A DNA stretch of 64,000 nt, taken from contig NZ_JAAUVI010000011.1 of NCBI RefSeq assembly GCF_021352225.1, positions 62,001 through 126,000 on the forward strand. The letters are read 5' to 3'. Of the stretch, positions 26,282 to 34,555 are shown one piece after another. The position numbers and the translations under genes are program-made. Within the stretch, counting starts at the first letter, position 1. Each line of letters starts with the position of its first letter. The notes beneath the pieces are model-generated. The model made no database searches and was not told the origin of the DNA. It saw nothing but the letters and a program-made list of their open reading frames with translations. The stretch comes from Methylobacterium sp. C25. GTDB taxonomy: Bacteria; Pseudomonadota; Alphaproteobacteria; Rhizobiales; Beijerinckiaceae.

Positions 26282-26482
26282 TTATTCTTTCTCAGTTCGC
26301 TCGATCGACTTCCCCTCACGCTGCATTCTGGCGTGAGTGGTGCAAAGGCCATGGTCGCGGGCAAATTGGGTGCACCGTGTCTTAATCAGCTTTGCAGGCG
26401 TGATCGTGATGCCATTCCGTACAACGGCGGCCTGCTTTTTGGTGACAACGGCGTGGCACTGCGGTGGCTGAACGTCGTTCAT
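26282..26482 (-). CDS. hypothetical short protein with Cys/His (66 aa)
   Basis: Starting at the ATG at 26482 the 66-residue product has QPPQCHAVV, KTRCTQFARDHGLCTTHARM and a charged end; the C-C-C-H spacing could hold a metal. It looks like the short 'CTTH' proteins that bind zinc, but this is an inference. It lies downstream of the broken zinc-ribbon gene at 26526-26735. Confidence 0.45.
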   Translation of the reverse strand: MNDVQPPQCHAVVTKKQAAVVRNGITITPAKLIKTRCTQFARDHGLCTTHARMQREGKSIERTEKE

Positions 26483-26525
26483 CCTCAGCATGTAGAGGGA
26501 GCGAGCCGGTGAGGGAAGTGAGCCG

Positions 26526-26735
26526 CTACGAACTCTGCGAAACGCCGGATCGCCGCGCCGATGGCGAGCTTTCCAGCTTCTCCAGAATCGTGAAGCTCGG
26601 CCATTGCGGGCCGTCCCAAGCCTCGATCTGCTGGCCACACACCTAACAGTCGAAACTACTTTCAGCTTCCCGAGGGGAGCCGCTCTCGTCCCGCTGCTAG
26701 ATCGTCCCGCATTCGCATCGGACTTGGGTCGTCAT
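26526..26735 (-). pseudogene. zinc-ribbon short protein interrupted by two in-frame TAG codons
   Basis: From an ATG at 26735 (GGGAG RBS upstream) the frame reads MTTQVRCECGTI, TAG (26697-26699), QRDESGSPREAESSFDC, TAG (26643-26645), VCGQQIEAWDGPQWPSF... to a third TAG at 26526-26528. CxC and CxxC pairs make a zinc ribbon. The two internal stops replace what would be Tyr or Gln-like codons. Simple decay is the default reading; amber read-through is conceivable but unsupported. Confidence 0.65.
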
Positions 26736-26854
26736 TGCCTTCGCTCCCTGTGAGAGCCGGCTAACCCGTGATGCAGGGCCAGGTTCAGAGTGCTCCGGGA
26801 ACTTGGCTGGCAACGCTCCGACTTCCCCTCGGCAAATGTCGAGAGGAACCGCTT

Positions 26855-27031
26855 ATGGACAATTCTGCTTTGATCATCGCTTTGGCGATCGCAACGCTGG
26901 TGATCGTCATTGTCGTCGCGAGCATAATGCGCAGCCGCGTCGCTAAGGCGAAGGGTGACCCAGAGCGATCAAGCTTCACAAAGCAGCATGGTGACGCGTC
27001 TCGGCAGAACCGGCCCGGCACGGATCATTAA
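26855..27031 (+). CDS. short single-pass membrane protein, copy 1 of 2
   Basis: The ATG at 26855 follows a GAGAGG RBS. The 58-residue product has an N-terminal helix (ALIIALAIATLVIVIVV) and a basic polar tail ending RQNRPGTDH. A copy with 51 of 58 identical residues lies at 47235-47411, and both are followed by the same kind of hairpin. Function unknown; possibly a small stress-induced membrane protein. Confidence 0.75.
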   Translation: MDNSALIIALAIATLVIVIVVASIMRSRVAKAKGDPERSSFTKQHGDASRQNRPGTDH

Positions 27032-27042
27032 CTCCCGATACG

Positions 27043-27067
27043 AAAAAGCCCGCTCGGCGAGCCGGGC
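27043..27067 (-). terminator. hairpin with T-run on the minus strand
   Basis: GCCCGCTC pairs with GAGC(C)GGGC next to AAAAA on the plus strand, which is a T-run for minus-strand transcripts. It would terminate the yciF / exported-protein operon and sits 11 bases after the stop of the plus-strand gene at 26855-27031. It belongs to the repeat family described in the findings. Confidence 0.6.
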
Positions 27068-27308
27068 GGCCGGAAGTAAGGGTCGATGCAGCTAGGCCGA
27101 TACGGAAGAGGCTTCGCCACACCAAAACCATGCTGCAAATAGCAGTGAAGCAGTGTCGCTGACATGCCGCATCCCAAGGAGAAGGCCGCCGAGCTTTCGC
27201 CGGGCAGCCCAAGTTTCAATCTTGGGAGGAATGCTGCGGCACCAGCAAAAGTGTGCTAGACTATGAGCCCTTTTGTTCGCTCCGTGCGGTCCGAATGTAA
27301 GTAGTTTT

Positions 27309-27506
27309 CTACTTGTGCTGTTTGTTTTTGTCGGCCGAAGCAGCATTTTCCTGGGTGTTCCTGTCAGTTTTATCGCCACTGCTTCCGGAATTTGCGGATG
27401 TCCCGCCAGTAGAGGTTTTGCCCTCTTCAGCGAAAGCTGCAGGGGCTGCGATTATCGTAACCGCAAAAATGCCCGCGAGAGCTACGCGAGATGGTAACTT
27501 AGTCAT
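27309..27506 (-). CDS. small exported low-complexity protein (65 aa)
   Basis: After a GGAGGG RBS the ATG at 27506 starts a signal peptide (MTKLPSRVALAGIFAVT, cleavage after AFA). The mature part is ~40 residues of Gly, Ser, Thr, Asn and Lys. It lies 53 bases downstream of the yciF-like gene on the same strand and is probably in its stress operon. Confidence 0.65.
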   Translation of the reverse strand: MTKLPSRVALAGIFAVTIIAAPAAFAEEGKTSTGGTSANSGSSGDKTDRNTQENAASADKNKQHK

Positions 27507-27559
27507 TGGCAATCCCTCCAATGTTTGACGGTCATAAACGGGGGGCAATTACTACGTTA

Positions 27560-28063
27560 TCAGGCGGCTCGCTGATTGATCTGACTGCCTGCAAGCGAGC
27601 TGAGCTTTTCGTCGGTTGCCTTCTCCTCGTCGAGGTTCTGCTGAAGCACAGCGGCGCAGTCGTCGCGGCCGAGACGCTTCGCCCACGCGATCAGTGTTCC
27701 GTACCGGGTAATTTCGTAGTGCTCGACGGCCTGGGCGGACGCGAGAAGTGCGGCGTCGAGCACTTCCTTATCGGCAACGTCGCCAGCTAGTTCGTTTGCT
27801 TCCTCGATGATGCCGTTGATCGGAGGGGAGGTTACGGCCTTTGGGGAATGGCCGTGCATCTGAAACACCTGTTCGAGCCGCTGGATCTGGTTCTGCGTTT
27901 CGCCGAGATGGGTCTCAAACCCTTGCTTAAGTTCAGGATTGGTTGCCTTGTCAATCATCTTCGGCAAAGCCTTAGTGATCTGATTCTCTGCGTAGTAGAT
28001 GTCCTGAAGAGTGTGGACAAATAGATCGTCTAAAGTCTTGATGTCCTTTGTAAAAAGACCCAT
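27560..28063 (-). CDS. YciE/YciF-type ferritin-like stress protein (DUF892)
   Basis: The 167-residue protein matches the DUF892 pattern: TLDDLFVHTLQDIYYAENQI at the N-terminus, then KGFETHLGET-like helix, HYEITRYGTLIAWA, and a C-terminal EEKATDEKL helix. These form a four-helix ferritin-like bundle with a putative di-iron site (Glu and His in the E..H repeats) and are induced by starvation, osmotic and oxidative stress. A candidate EcfG-type promoter lies about 90 bases upstream. Confidence 0.92.
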   Translation of the reverse strand: MGLFTKDIKTLDDLFVHTLQDIYYAENQITKALPKMIDKATNPELKQGFETHLGETQNQIQRLEQVFQMHGHSPKAVTSPPINGIIEEANELAGDVADKEVLDAALLASAQAVEHYEITRYGTLIAWAKRLGRDDCAAVLQQNLDEEKATDEKLSSLAGSQINQRAA

Positions 28064-28151
28064 ATCTGCCTCCTCAAGTTATTAGATCTTCTGTACGTTA
28101 TCGTACCTTCTCCGATGGGAGCGGTCGCGAAATCTGGGCGCACGAGCGGGT

Positions 28152-28176
28152 AACTAGAGGAAAGATTGCTTGTTCC
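28152..28176 (-). promoter_or_regulatory. EcfG-type (general stress response) promoter candidate
   Basis: On the minus strand GGAAC (28176-28172) is followed after 16 bases by AGTT (28155-28152), close to the known alphaproteobacterial sigma-EcfG consensus GGAAC-N16/17-CGTT. It lies about 90 bases before the start of the yciF-like gene. One of four -10 bases differs from consensus. Confidence 0.45.
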
Positions 28177-28491
28177 GGGCACTGCTCGCTGGCGTCACCC
28201 GCCCTCTCAGCGGGCGCGCCGGAGGCAGAGAAAAACGCTCAAAGGCCGAGCCTTCATAAAGCGGCGGGAACTGGAAACTCTCAGCCCCGCCAGGGTCCTG
28301 GATCGCCATCGGCGCGGTGCTAAAAACCAGGGCGATACCCTAGGTACAAGGAGCATCCTCGTTCGGCGGAGTACACGGGAGGATAACCTCAAGCGCAATC
28401 GCCGACTTTGTGTTCCGACCGCAGCCGTGAGCACCTTTGCGTTCGGTGCAGTCGAGATTGATCAGCTGTCGGGACGGAAGGAGAGACGCTC

Positions 28492-28758
28492 ATGTCAATG
28501 ACACGTTCCACACAATACTGGCGAGACATAGAGCGGCAGGTCGCCGAGCGTGTCAGAGCAGCGCTAGATTACGGTGACGAAGATCACAGACCAACCCTTG
28601 AATTTCTCCGCGACCTCTAGGAAGAGGCCCGGAGAGAGTACGACCGGAATCAGACGGTCCAAGACATTTCATCTGGCCGCCGCGTGCTCGGTGACAAAAC
28701 CATTCTCGGAAAAGCAGCTGGAAAATACGCGTTCGTCCTCGGCAAACGGTCGCAATGA
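28492..28758 (+). pseudogene. 88-codon short gene interrupted by TAG
   Basis: The ATG at 28492 has a GGAGAG RBS. The frame reads 42 residues (SMTRSTQYWRDIERQVAERV, then DHRPTLEFLRDL), a TAG at 28618-28620, and continues with protein-like sequence (EEARREYDRNQTVQDISSG, GRRVLGDKTILGKAAG) to TGA at 28756-28758. It could be a 42-residue protein, a broken gene, or a read-through product. The second half looks coding, so a recent nonsense mutation is the simplest view. Confidence 0.5.
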
Positions 28759-28768
28759 GCCGCGCAGA

Positions 28769-28923
28769 CACAACAAAGCCCGCTACGGGAATGGTCCGCA
28801 GCGAGCTCTGAAGTCAGGAGGAGCAGCACGCACACACCCGAGATCCGGTAACTGAGCAGCTGGCCAATTGTTCAGACACAACAAAGGCCGCCCATGTAAG
28901 CCAACGGGGCGACCCTTGAAGCC
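28769..28923. repeat. dispersed repeat block, copy 1
   Basis: About 155 bases match 47872-48025 at roughly 85% identity by eye. The block has two palindromic units, each starting ACAACAAAG and ending (C)TTGAAG or CTCTGAAG, joined by a spacer with an identical segment that includes CACACACCCGAGATCCGG. No protein is encoded. Confidence 0.75.
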
Positions 28924-29024
28924 AAGGCTGCTCTGTATGGGGATTGCCTTAGATCGCCGATACATCATGCGATCGGTGGAAGTTTCAATCCGGACTTATG
29001 TCTGACGGCACAGAGGCGGCCACA

Positions 29025-29215
29025 CGCAACAAAGGCCGCCCGTGAAACGCCAGTTGGCCGGGCGGGCTCTGAAGCCGGACCACCTTATCCAAGGGGCAGG
29101 ATGGCGGCACCAGGATCGGTGAACCTGATGCGCGCGGGAATGTTCAGCGCGAACAGAAGCCCGCACCAGCTTTCACCGGTGCGGCCCACGTGAGCGGCAG
29201 AAACCGCTGGGAGAA
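29025..29215. repeat. further units of the palindromic repeat family
   Basis: A unit AACAAAGGCCGCCC...GGGCGGGCTCTGAAGCC is followed by a spacer ending in GGTGAACC and a second unit AGAAGCCCGCACCAGCTTTC...GCGGCC...AACCGCTGGGAG. The second closely matches 46608-46680. The stretch 28924-29310 holds no recognisable gene. Confidence 0.6.
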
Positions 29216-29310
29216 ATAAACGATGACGTTGACGCGGCCGGAATGCGTCGGGTCAAGCGCAGCGAACTCCACCACCTGTCCATTCCGCGAGCCGAGGGCT
29301 TGCTCGACCG

Positions 29311-29814
29311 TCAGGCGAGTTCGACTTTGCCCGTCTCTGCTTTAGGACTCTTGCCCGTCAGCGAAGCTTTCAGAAAACCGTAAAGGTGTACCATCTTGCT
29401 GTTCGGGGCATCCCAGTACTCGCCATGCTCAGGATGGACGCGGATCAGCGCAACCTCTGGATCGTCCTTGCCGTTTGGAAACCAGGTCTTGAGCGCCACC
29501 GACCACTTTTGGTCGATCACGGCTTGGTCGGTAATGATCTCGGCCTTGCCAGCGACAGACACGTAATTCTGGCTCGACGGGTCGGCGAAGGCGAGGTTGA
29601 TTTGGTTATCGCGGCTGATCTCGACGGTCTTGGGCGAATGGAGCCGCGTGAAGAACCAGAGATCGCCGTTCTCGTCGGCGTCGTTGTTCCACATCGGTCG
29701 ACTGTTGAGCGTCCCGTCCGGATCGGCGGTCGTCATCATCGCGACCTTGACGTCCTTAATCAGCTCGAAAAGCTTCTTCGCTCCTTCGTGGTCGCGATGG
29801 TTACCTGGGTGCAT
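29311..29814 (-). CDS. pyridoxamine 5'-phosphate oxidase-fold general stress protein (YdaG/GSP26-like)
   Basis: The 167-residue product (ATG at 29814; the TTG at 29835 is less likely) has the split-barrel pattern: HEGAKKLFELIKDVKVAMMTT, SRPMWNNDADENGDLWFFT, VSVAGKAEII and VHLYGFLKA. This matches the Pfam pyridox_oxidase-like 'general stress protein 26' group, which bind FMN, FAD or F420 and whose function is unclear. It lies in the stress-gene stretch. Confidence 0.88.
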   Translation of the reverse strand: MHPGNHRDHEGAKKLFELIKDVKVAMMTTADPDGTLNSRPMWNNDADENGDLWFFTRLHSPKTVEISRDNQINLAFADPSSQNYVSVAGKAEIITDQAVIDQKWSVALKTWFPNGKDDPEVALIRVHPEHGEYWDAPNSKMVHLYGFLKASLTGKSPKAETGKVELA

Positions 29815-29955
29815 AGGGTATGTTCTCTTGCGCAAGATGATCGTCGGGGCCGGCTTGGCCGCCGATCGGATGGTGGTCAGACAACATCCGCGCGGCAGGT
29901 TGGTTCAGGCACAGTAACGTGTCTGCCATCCCAAAAAATCCAGCAGAGGGGCGCG

Positions 29956-30128
29956 CTACCCCGCCACGCCGCCGTCGTTCTCACTGGTGAGCTGATCCGG
30001 GCGTAGGCCTTCGTCCGGCTTTTCAGTTCTGCCGGCGCCCTCGGCACTTGCTTTTCCGAATGTGCCGCCTTTCCACGCTCGGTGTTGGGCGCAGGACTCT
30101 CAGGCCGCTTTGGCTCTTTTTCTGACAT
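29956..30128 (-). pseudogene. short gene frameshifted in an A-run
   Basis: From the ATG at 30128 the protein reads MSEKEPKRPESPAPNTERG to PRAPAELK with good codon use. The frame then becomes unprotein-like to 29877, while shifting one base at the run of four A's gives KPDEGLRPDQLTSENDGG and a TAG at 29956-29958. A lost A is the simplest explanation; a sequencing error is equally possible. The protein is hydrophilic and unknown. Confidence 0.5.
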
Positions 30129-30469
30129 TGTGTTCCCAGAGCGGGTGAAATCTACGGCTGCTCCTCGTGCTACAGCAACGGTGCGCTGACAATCAGGATT
30201 AACCGCGCTCTTTCCGAAACGCGTTCATGAAGCGGGTGAGCCCCGCGACGACGGAGTTGCTCTCGCTCTGCGCTGGCGCGTCCTGTTTCTGGGGATTATC
30301 GGCCTCGTATGACGCACCAGCCTTCATCGGAGGCTGTCTCCGGCAACCCAGCCGGATGAAGTTGGTTCGGCCGGCAGGAAGGCAAATTCCACGAGTATTG
30401 TCCGCGAACGAAGAAGCCCGCTGCGGCGAACCGAGCGGGCTTCACACTCTCATGCGCTGCAGCCGATGG
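30129..30469. other. intergenic region
   Basis: No gene is supported. It contains the terminator at 30411-30442. Confidence 0.5.
30411..30442 (-). terminator. hairpin terminator of the exported protein gene
   Basis: AAGCCCGCT (30414-30422) pairs perfectly with AGCGGGCTT (30434-30442) over an 11-base loop. On the minus strand it is followed by CTTCTTCG. It is 28 bases after the stop of the gene at 30470-30847. Confidence 0.75.
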
Positions 30470-30847
30470 TCAGCAGCCATCGTCCTTGCCGACGCCCTGG
30501 GCGGCGCCAGCGTTGTTCATGGCGCCGACAGTGCCCGGCGACGCCGGTTGATTGCCGCCCGCCGTGTTTTTCGAAGCAGGGTCTTCCTTGCTCTTGTCGG
30601 TGGAAGCCTGCTGGCCCACGCCTTGGTTCGCACCGGCGTTGTTCATTGCGCCGACAGTGCCAGGCGACGCCGGCTGCTGACCGCCAGCTTCGTTCTTGCT
30701 CGACTTGTCAGTGGCCGAACTCTTGTCGTTCGAGGCAGAATTTTCTGGAGTCTTGCCTTTCGTCGAACCGGTATTGCAGGGAGCGGCCGTAGCTACAGAC
30801 AGAGACATCAGAAGCGCGAGGGTGCTCGCGGCGAAAGCCGATTTCAT
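30470..30847 (-). CDS. exported protein with an internal 24-residue repeat
   Basis: A GGAGGA RBS precedes the ATG at 30847. A signal peptide (MKSAFAASTLALLMSLS, cleavage after ATA) is followed by a disordered Asn/Ser/Lys/Gly-rich protein of about 104 residues. A block beginning GGQQPASPGTVGAMNNAG recurs as GGNQPASPGTVGAMNNAG. Two cysteines flank the mature protein. It belongs with 22920 and 27309 as small exported low-complexity proteins. A candidate EcfG-type promoter and a terminator frame it as a single-gene unit. Confidence 0.75.
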   Translation of the reverse strand: MKSAFAASTLALLMSLSVATAAPCNTGSTKGKTPENSASNDKSSATDKSSKNEAGGQQPASPGTVGAMNNAGANQGVGQQASTDKSKEDPASKNTAGGNQPASPGTVGAMNNAGAAQGVGKDDGC

Positions 30848-30877
30848 GTGTTTCCTCCGGTTCATTGAGCCGGGGCA

Positions 30878-30902
30878 AACAGGCAGCCCCAGCCAGAGTT
30901 CC
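30878..30902 (-). promoter_or_regulatory. EcfG-type promoter candidate
   Basis: On the minus strand GGAAC (30902-30898), a 16-base spacer and TGTT (30881-30878) lie about 30 bases before the start codon at 30847. This is one base off the GGAAC-N16-CGTT consensus. Confidence 0.45.
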
Positions 30903-31057
30903 CGGCAAATCAACAACGAGCGGCCTGATCGAACTCCTCAACGTTCCGGACGCGAGGACATCTGCGGCGGCATACAAAGGGACGAGGCGCGTCGCCGGGT
31001 TGATCGCGAGGGATACGAGCAACGCCTGACCTCTTGCGAGTGCCTGCGACAGGACGA

Positions 31058-31339
31058 TTAGAAGTTATTTCGCATGATCGTGAACAGCCACGCGCCGAGG
31101 TTTGTCCCGACCGTGTAGCTCGCTCGGCCTAGCCAAGCCTTCAGCATCGTATCCTGGACAAGGTCGTCGGCTCGCGCCTGGTTTTTCGTCAGGGACAGCG
31201 CGAACCGCTTCAGGTTGGGCATCAGGTCGAGGAAATCGACGCGAAATGCCGCTGCGTCGCAGTCGGCCCGCCTGGCAGTTGCCGCCGACAGACGGTCGAG
31301 GAGATCTTCTAATTGTGAGGGGAGCGCGGCTGACGACAA
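31058..31339 (-). pseudogene. truncated ECF sigma factor (region 2 only)
   Basis: The 93-residue frame has FLDLMPNLKRFALSLTKNQARADDLVQD, KAWLGRASY and NLGAWLFTIMRNNF, which is sigma region 2 of the ECF family. A TAA then ends it exactly where the linker to region 4 should begin, and no region 4 follows in any minus-strand frame. It could act as an anti-activator fragment but is more likely broken. The second nearby promoters resemble those of EcfG, the general stress sigma factor. Confidence 0.7.
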
Positions 31340-31681
31340 TGATAAATTGTCGTAAGTGCAACCAAGCGTCCGGCCGAGATGGGACTAAATTTCGAGTGAA
31401 ATTCCGGCGCTTTTTATCATGTGCTAACTGACAGAATCTTTGGACATCGCAACCATGGTTTCTGCTCGTTTCGGTGACCTAAGGGTCAAACCGAACGCAG
31501 ATACTTATCAAAAGTTCGCGCCGACTGACCGACGAGATTAACTTAGTCTGAAAGCGAACCATCGTTGCGAGATACCAGTCTTACAAGCAGCGGTCCGAAA
31601 CCTTCAGGAATGCCTGCGGTTGCCGTCGCACCAGATCGCCGTCGAGTGACCGACGGCGTTCAGATTTGGAGAATGGTGACC
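31340..31681. other. intergenic region, AT-richer
   Basis: About 340 bases with lower GC than the surroundings lie between the sigma-factor remnant and the CsbD-like gene. Probably the divergent promoters; no motif is clear. Confidence 0.4.
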
Positions 31682-31867
31682 ATGAGCATCAAAGGCGAAG
31701 CCAAGGAAGCAGCTGGCTACATCAAGGAAGAACTCAACGAGCACGGCAAGTCTCCCGAGAGCCAGCGAAAGGCTCAGGAGGGGCGCGACTTGCGTAACGA
31801 GGGGCGCGTCGAAGACGGCAAGGCTCCGAAGACAACGCCTCCTGGATCGGGCCATTCCGATAATTGA
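31682..31867 (+). CDS. CsbD-like small stress protein
   Basis: The ATG at 31682 gives a 61-residue hydrophilic protein, starting MSIKGEAKEAAGYIKEELNE and rich in Glu, Lys, Gly. It resembles CsbD/YjbJ-like stress proteins. A GGAG RBS lies 11 bases upstream. Its stress-gene surroundings fit. Confidence 0.55.
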   Translation: MSIKGEAKEAAGYIKEELNEHGKSPESQRKAQEGRDLRNEGRVEDGKAPKTTPPGSGHSDN

Positions 31868-31973
31868 TGGTTCTTAGTTCAAAATAAGAGGCCGGCGCCT
31901 GAGCTCCGGTCTTCTTCGTGTATGGGCAAATACGGTCTGTGATCGGATGTGTTGCCTATACTCTTTGCACTCT

Positions 31974-32177
31974 TCAATGCCCGATGTGCGTCGATGAGTT
32001 GGTCCACGATACGATCTCGATCGCCGGTTCCAGATCGGGCGTCGCGCGACGCCAAAAATTGCCACGAACGACGATGTAACGACCGTCGTCAGTTTCCTTG
32101 AAATCGGTCACGTCCGGATCTCGCTCGATACCGCCGTGGTCAACGACGAAAACCGTTAAGGCGAGCGGCTTTGTCAT
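31974..32177 (-). CDS. hypothetical protein (67 aa) downstream of catalase
   Basis: The 67-residue product has beta-type strands (ALTVFVVDHGG, GRYIVVRGNFW) and a Trp/Ser tail. It starts 29 bases after the catalase stop on the same strand, so it may be its operon partner. The start could also be the ATG at 32198. Confidence 0.5.
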   Translation of the reverse strand: MTKPLALTVFVVDHGGIERDPDVTDFKETDDGRYIVVRGNFWRRATPDLEPAIEIVSWTNSSTHIGH

Positions 32178-32206
32178 CGATAGCCGCCCGCCGTCCATTA
32201 GCGAAC

Positions 32207-34288
32207 TCAAGCGAGCGTGCGGACCTTAGATTCGCGGTCCCAATAGCGCTTCGTCGCTGCCGTTACGAAAGCGTCGAGTGCGACCACACCGTCGTCCGGC
32301 TCGACGCCAGCTTTGTCGAGCAGCGCCTGGGCTCCCGGATTGTGACCGATGGCCTTGAGATGGCCGAACGCATCCATGACCCATTGTACGGCTGCGCCTT
32401 CCTTGACTAGCTTCGCACACGCCTCGGCCGCAAGAAGTACGGCGCAGGCGTCGACGGTCACAGACGGCTGACCGAACAACTGGGCATCGGCCTTTAGTTT
32501 CGTGCCATCCGATAGCGGGACTGCGCCGACCTTCGGTGCGATCGTGATCGAAAGACCGCCTGCCTTTTTGACGGCATCCCTGAGTTTCTGCAGGTCTTCC
32601 GCGTCGCTGCCGTCCGCCAGGAGTATCCCAACGGTCCGCCCTTCGAGAGTGTGCTTCTCCAATGGGCCACGGATGACCCGCAACGCGGGCGACGGCTCCA
32701 TATCGATTACAGGCGCGCTAGTCGGCGACGCGTCGGGCAGATCCATCGCCAAGCCGTCCGCGACCCTCTTGGCGAGGGCTTCGTCGACGTTGCGCAGATT
32801 GGCCATCGTCGCGAGGCGGACATGCTCCAAGGAGACCTTACTCAGCTCAAACACGAAGGCCGACGCAATATGCGCCTGTTCGGCGGGATCCATCGATCGC
32901 CAGAATAGTCTTGCCTGGCTGTAGTGGTCCGCGAAGCTCTCCGGGCGGATGCGCAGCTTCTGCCCCTGTTCTTCGGACGGGAACGTCTTGAACCCATTCT
33001 CGGAATCCTCACGTGGGCCGCCGATCTCGCCGGCGAGATGCAGGCTGTTCGGCTCATAATTGGCGCGCCCCTTCGGCACCTGCATCTGCATGTGCCCGTC
33101 GCGCTGCATATTCAGATACGGGCAACCGCCCTCTCGCCCCTTGGCCTGATTGATGGGGAGCTGGTGCCAGTTCGTGGTTCCGAGCCGCTTGATCTGCGTA
33201 TCTTGGTAGGAGAACAGCCGCCCCTGCAGGAGTGGATCGTTCGAGTGGTCGATCCCCGGCACGATGTGGCTCGGGCAGAACGCGACCTGCTCGGTCTCGG
33301 CGAAGAAGTTGTCGGGGTATCGATCGAGAACGAGCTTCCCAACGATCCGGACCGGTAGCACCTCCTCGGGAATGATCTTCGTCGCGTCGAGCACGTCGTA
33401 GGGCTGGTTGTTAGCGAACTCCTCGTCGAAGAGCTGCACACCGAGATCCCATTCGGGAAAGTCGCCCCGTCCGATCCGTTCGAACAGGTCGCGTCGCTGA
33501 AAGTCGGGATCGGCTCCCGCGACCTTGACGGTCTCGTCCCAGATGGTCGAGGCCAAACCGGCCTTCGGCTTCCAGTGAAATTTGACGAAGGTGGATTTAC
33601 CCTCGCTGTTCACGAAGCGGAACGTATGGATCCCAAACCCCTCCATCGTCGCGAAGCTGCGCGGTAGCGTGCGGTCCGACATGATCCACATGGCCATGTG
33701 GGTCGTCTCGGGCATCAAGCTGATGAAGTCCCAAAACGTGTCGTGCGCAGTTGCGGCCTGCGGATAGCCGCGGTCGGCTTCCATTTTCGCCGCATGGATC
33801 AAGTCGGGGAACTTGATGGCGTCCTGGATGAAGAAGATCGGAATGTTGTTGCCGACGAGATCCCAGTTGCCGTCCCGGGTGTAGAACTTGACGGCGAAGC
33901 CGCGCACATCGCGCGGATTGTCGACGGACCCTGCACCGCCGGCGACCGTCGAGAACCGCACGAAGACATCGGTCCGCTGTCCCTTCTTCTGGAAGAGATC
34001 CGCCCGCGTGATATCGGCCAGCGACTGGGTGCACTCGAAGTAGCCGTGAGCACCGGTGCCGCGAGCGTGCACGATGCGTTCCGGGATGCGCTCATGGTCG
34101 AAGTGGTTGATCTTCTCGCGATAGACCTCGTCCTCGAGCAGGACAGGACCGCGTTGGCCCGCCTTCAGTTGGTTCTGGTTGTCGCTGACCGGAACGCCGT
34201 GGTTGGTCGTCAGGACCGGATGGTCGGCATCGGCCCTTTGATGCGTCTCTCCACCATGGCCGGTGATGCGGTCGGTGCTGTCGCTCAT
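32207..34288 (-). CDS. katE: monofunctional catalase, HPII/KatE type
   Basis: The 693-residue protein has the catalase core with distal histidine in [28 protein letters not shown] with the distal Asn, and the proximal tyrosine in [17 protein letters not shown]-terminal DJ-1-like domain (from about residue 540, [18 protein letters not shown]) identifies the large-subunit clade. It disproportionates hydrogen peroxide and usually belongs to the general stress or stationary-phase regulon, in keeping with the stress genes alongside it. Confidence 0.96.
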   Translation of the reverse strand: MSDSTDRITGHGGETHQRADADHPVLTTNHGVPVSDNQNQLKAGQRGPVLLEDEVYREKINHFDHERIPERIVHARGTGAHGYFECTQSLADITRADLFQKKGQRTDVFVRFSTVAGGAGSVDNPRDVRGFAVKFYTRDGNWDLVGNNIPIFFIQDAIKFPDLIHAAKMEADRGYPQAATAHDTFWDFISLMPETTHMAMWIMSDRTLPRSFATMEGFGIHTFRFVNSEGKSTFVKFHWKPKAGLASTIWDETVKVAGADPDFQRRDLFERIGRGDFPEWDLGVQLFDEEFANNQPYDVLDATKIIPEEVLPVRIVGKLVLDRYPDNFFAETEQVAFCPSHIVPGIDHSNDPLLQGRLFSYQDTQIKRLGTTNWHQLPINQAKGREGGCPYLNMQRDGHMQMQVPKGRANYEPNSLHLAGEIGGPREDSENGFKTFPSEEQGQKLRIRPESFADHYSQARLFWRSMDPAEQAHIASAFVFELSKVSLEHVRLATMANLRNVDEALAKRVADGLAMDLPDASPTSAPVIDMEPSPALRVIRGPLEKHTLEGRTVGILLADGSDAEDLQKLRDAVKKAGGLSITIAPKVGAVPLSDGTKLKADAQLFGQPSVTVDACAVLLAAEACAKLVKEGAAVQWVMDAFGHLKAIGHNPGAQALLDKAGVEPDDGVVALDAFVTAATKRYWDRESKVRTLA

Positions 34289-34555
34289 GGGTGTCCTCGC
34301 TGGCTTCGACCCCGCAAACCTTCCAACGGCCAGCTAGGTTCGGATTGGACGAGTTTTAGTCTGACAGGCCGCCGCAGGCGCCGCACGGCTTGGCCGCTTT
34401 CCGGTGAGCTTGCGGCGTTAACCGCTCGCAGATGACGAAGACCGAACCGCGCTGCTGTTCACCGATCTTGCCGGGGGCGGAACAATCCAGGGCTCGCGCG
34501 GCGTTCTCCCGCGAAGCCAAGATTCCTCAGCCAAACGGGCGATCCATTCCCAACC

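Noticed and set aside
26485-26604. 39-residue minus-strand frame starting MAELHDSG
   Set aside because: It lies within the broken zinc-ribbon gene in another frame; the zinc-ribbon reading has the better protein pattern.
28166-28501. 111-residue plus-strand frame
   Set aside because: Arginine-rich, crosses the likely yciF promoter, no RBS.
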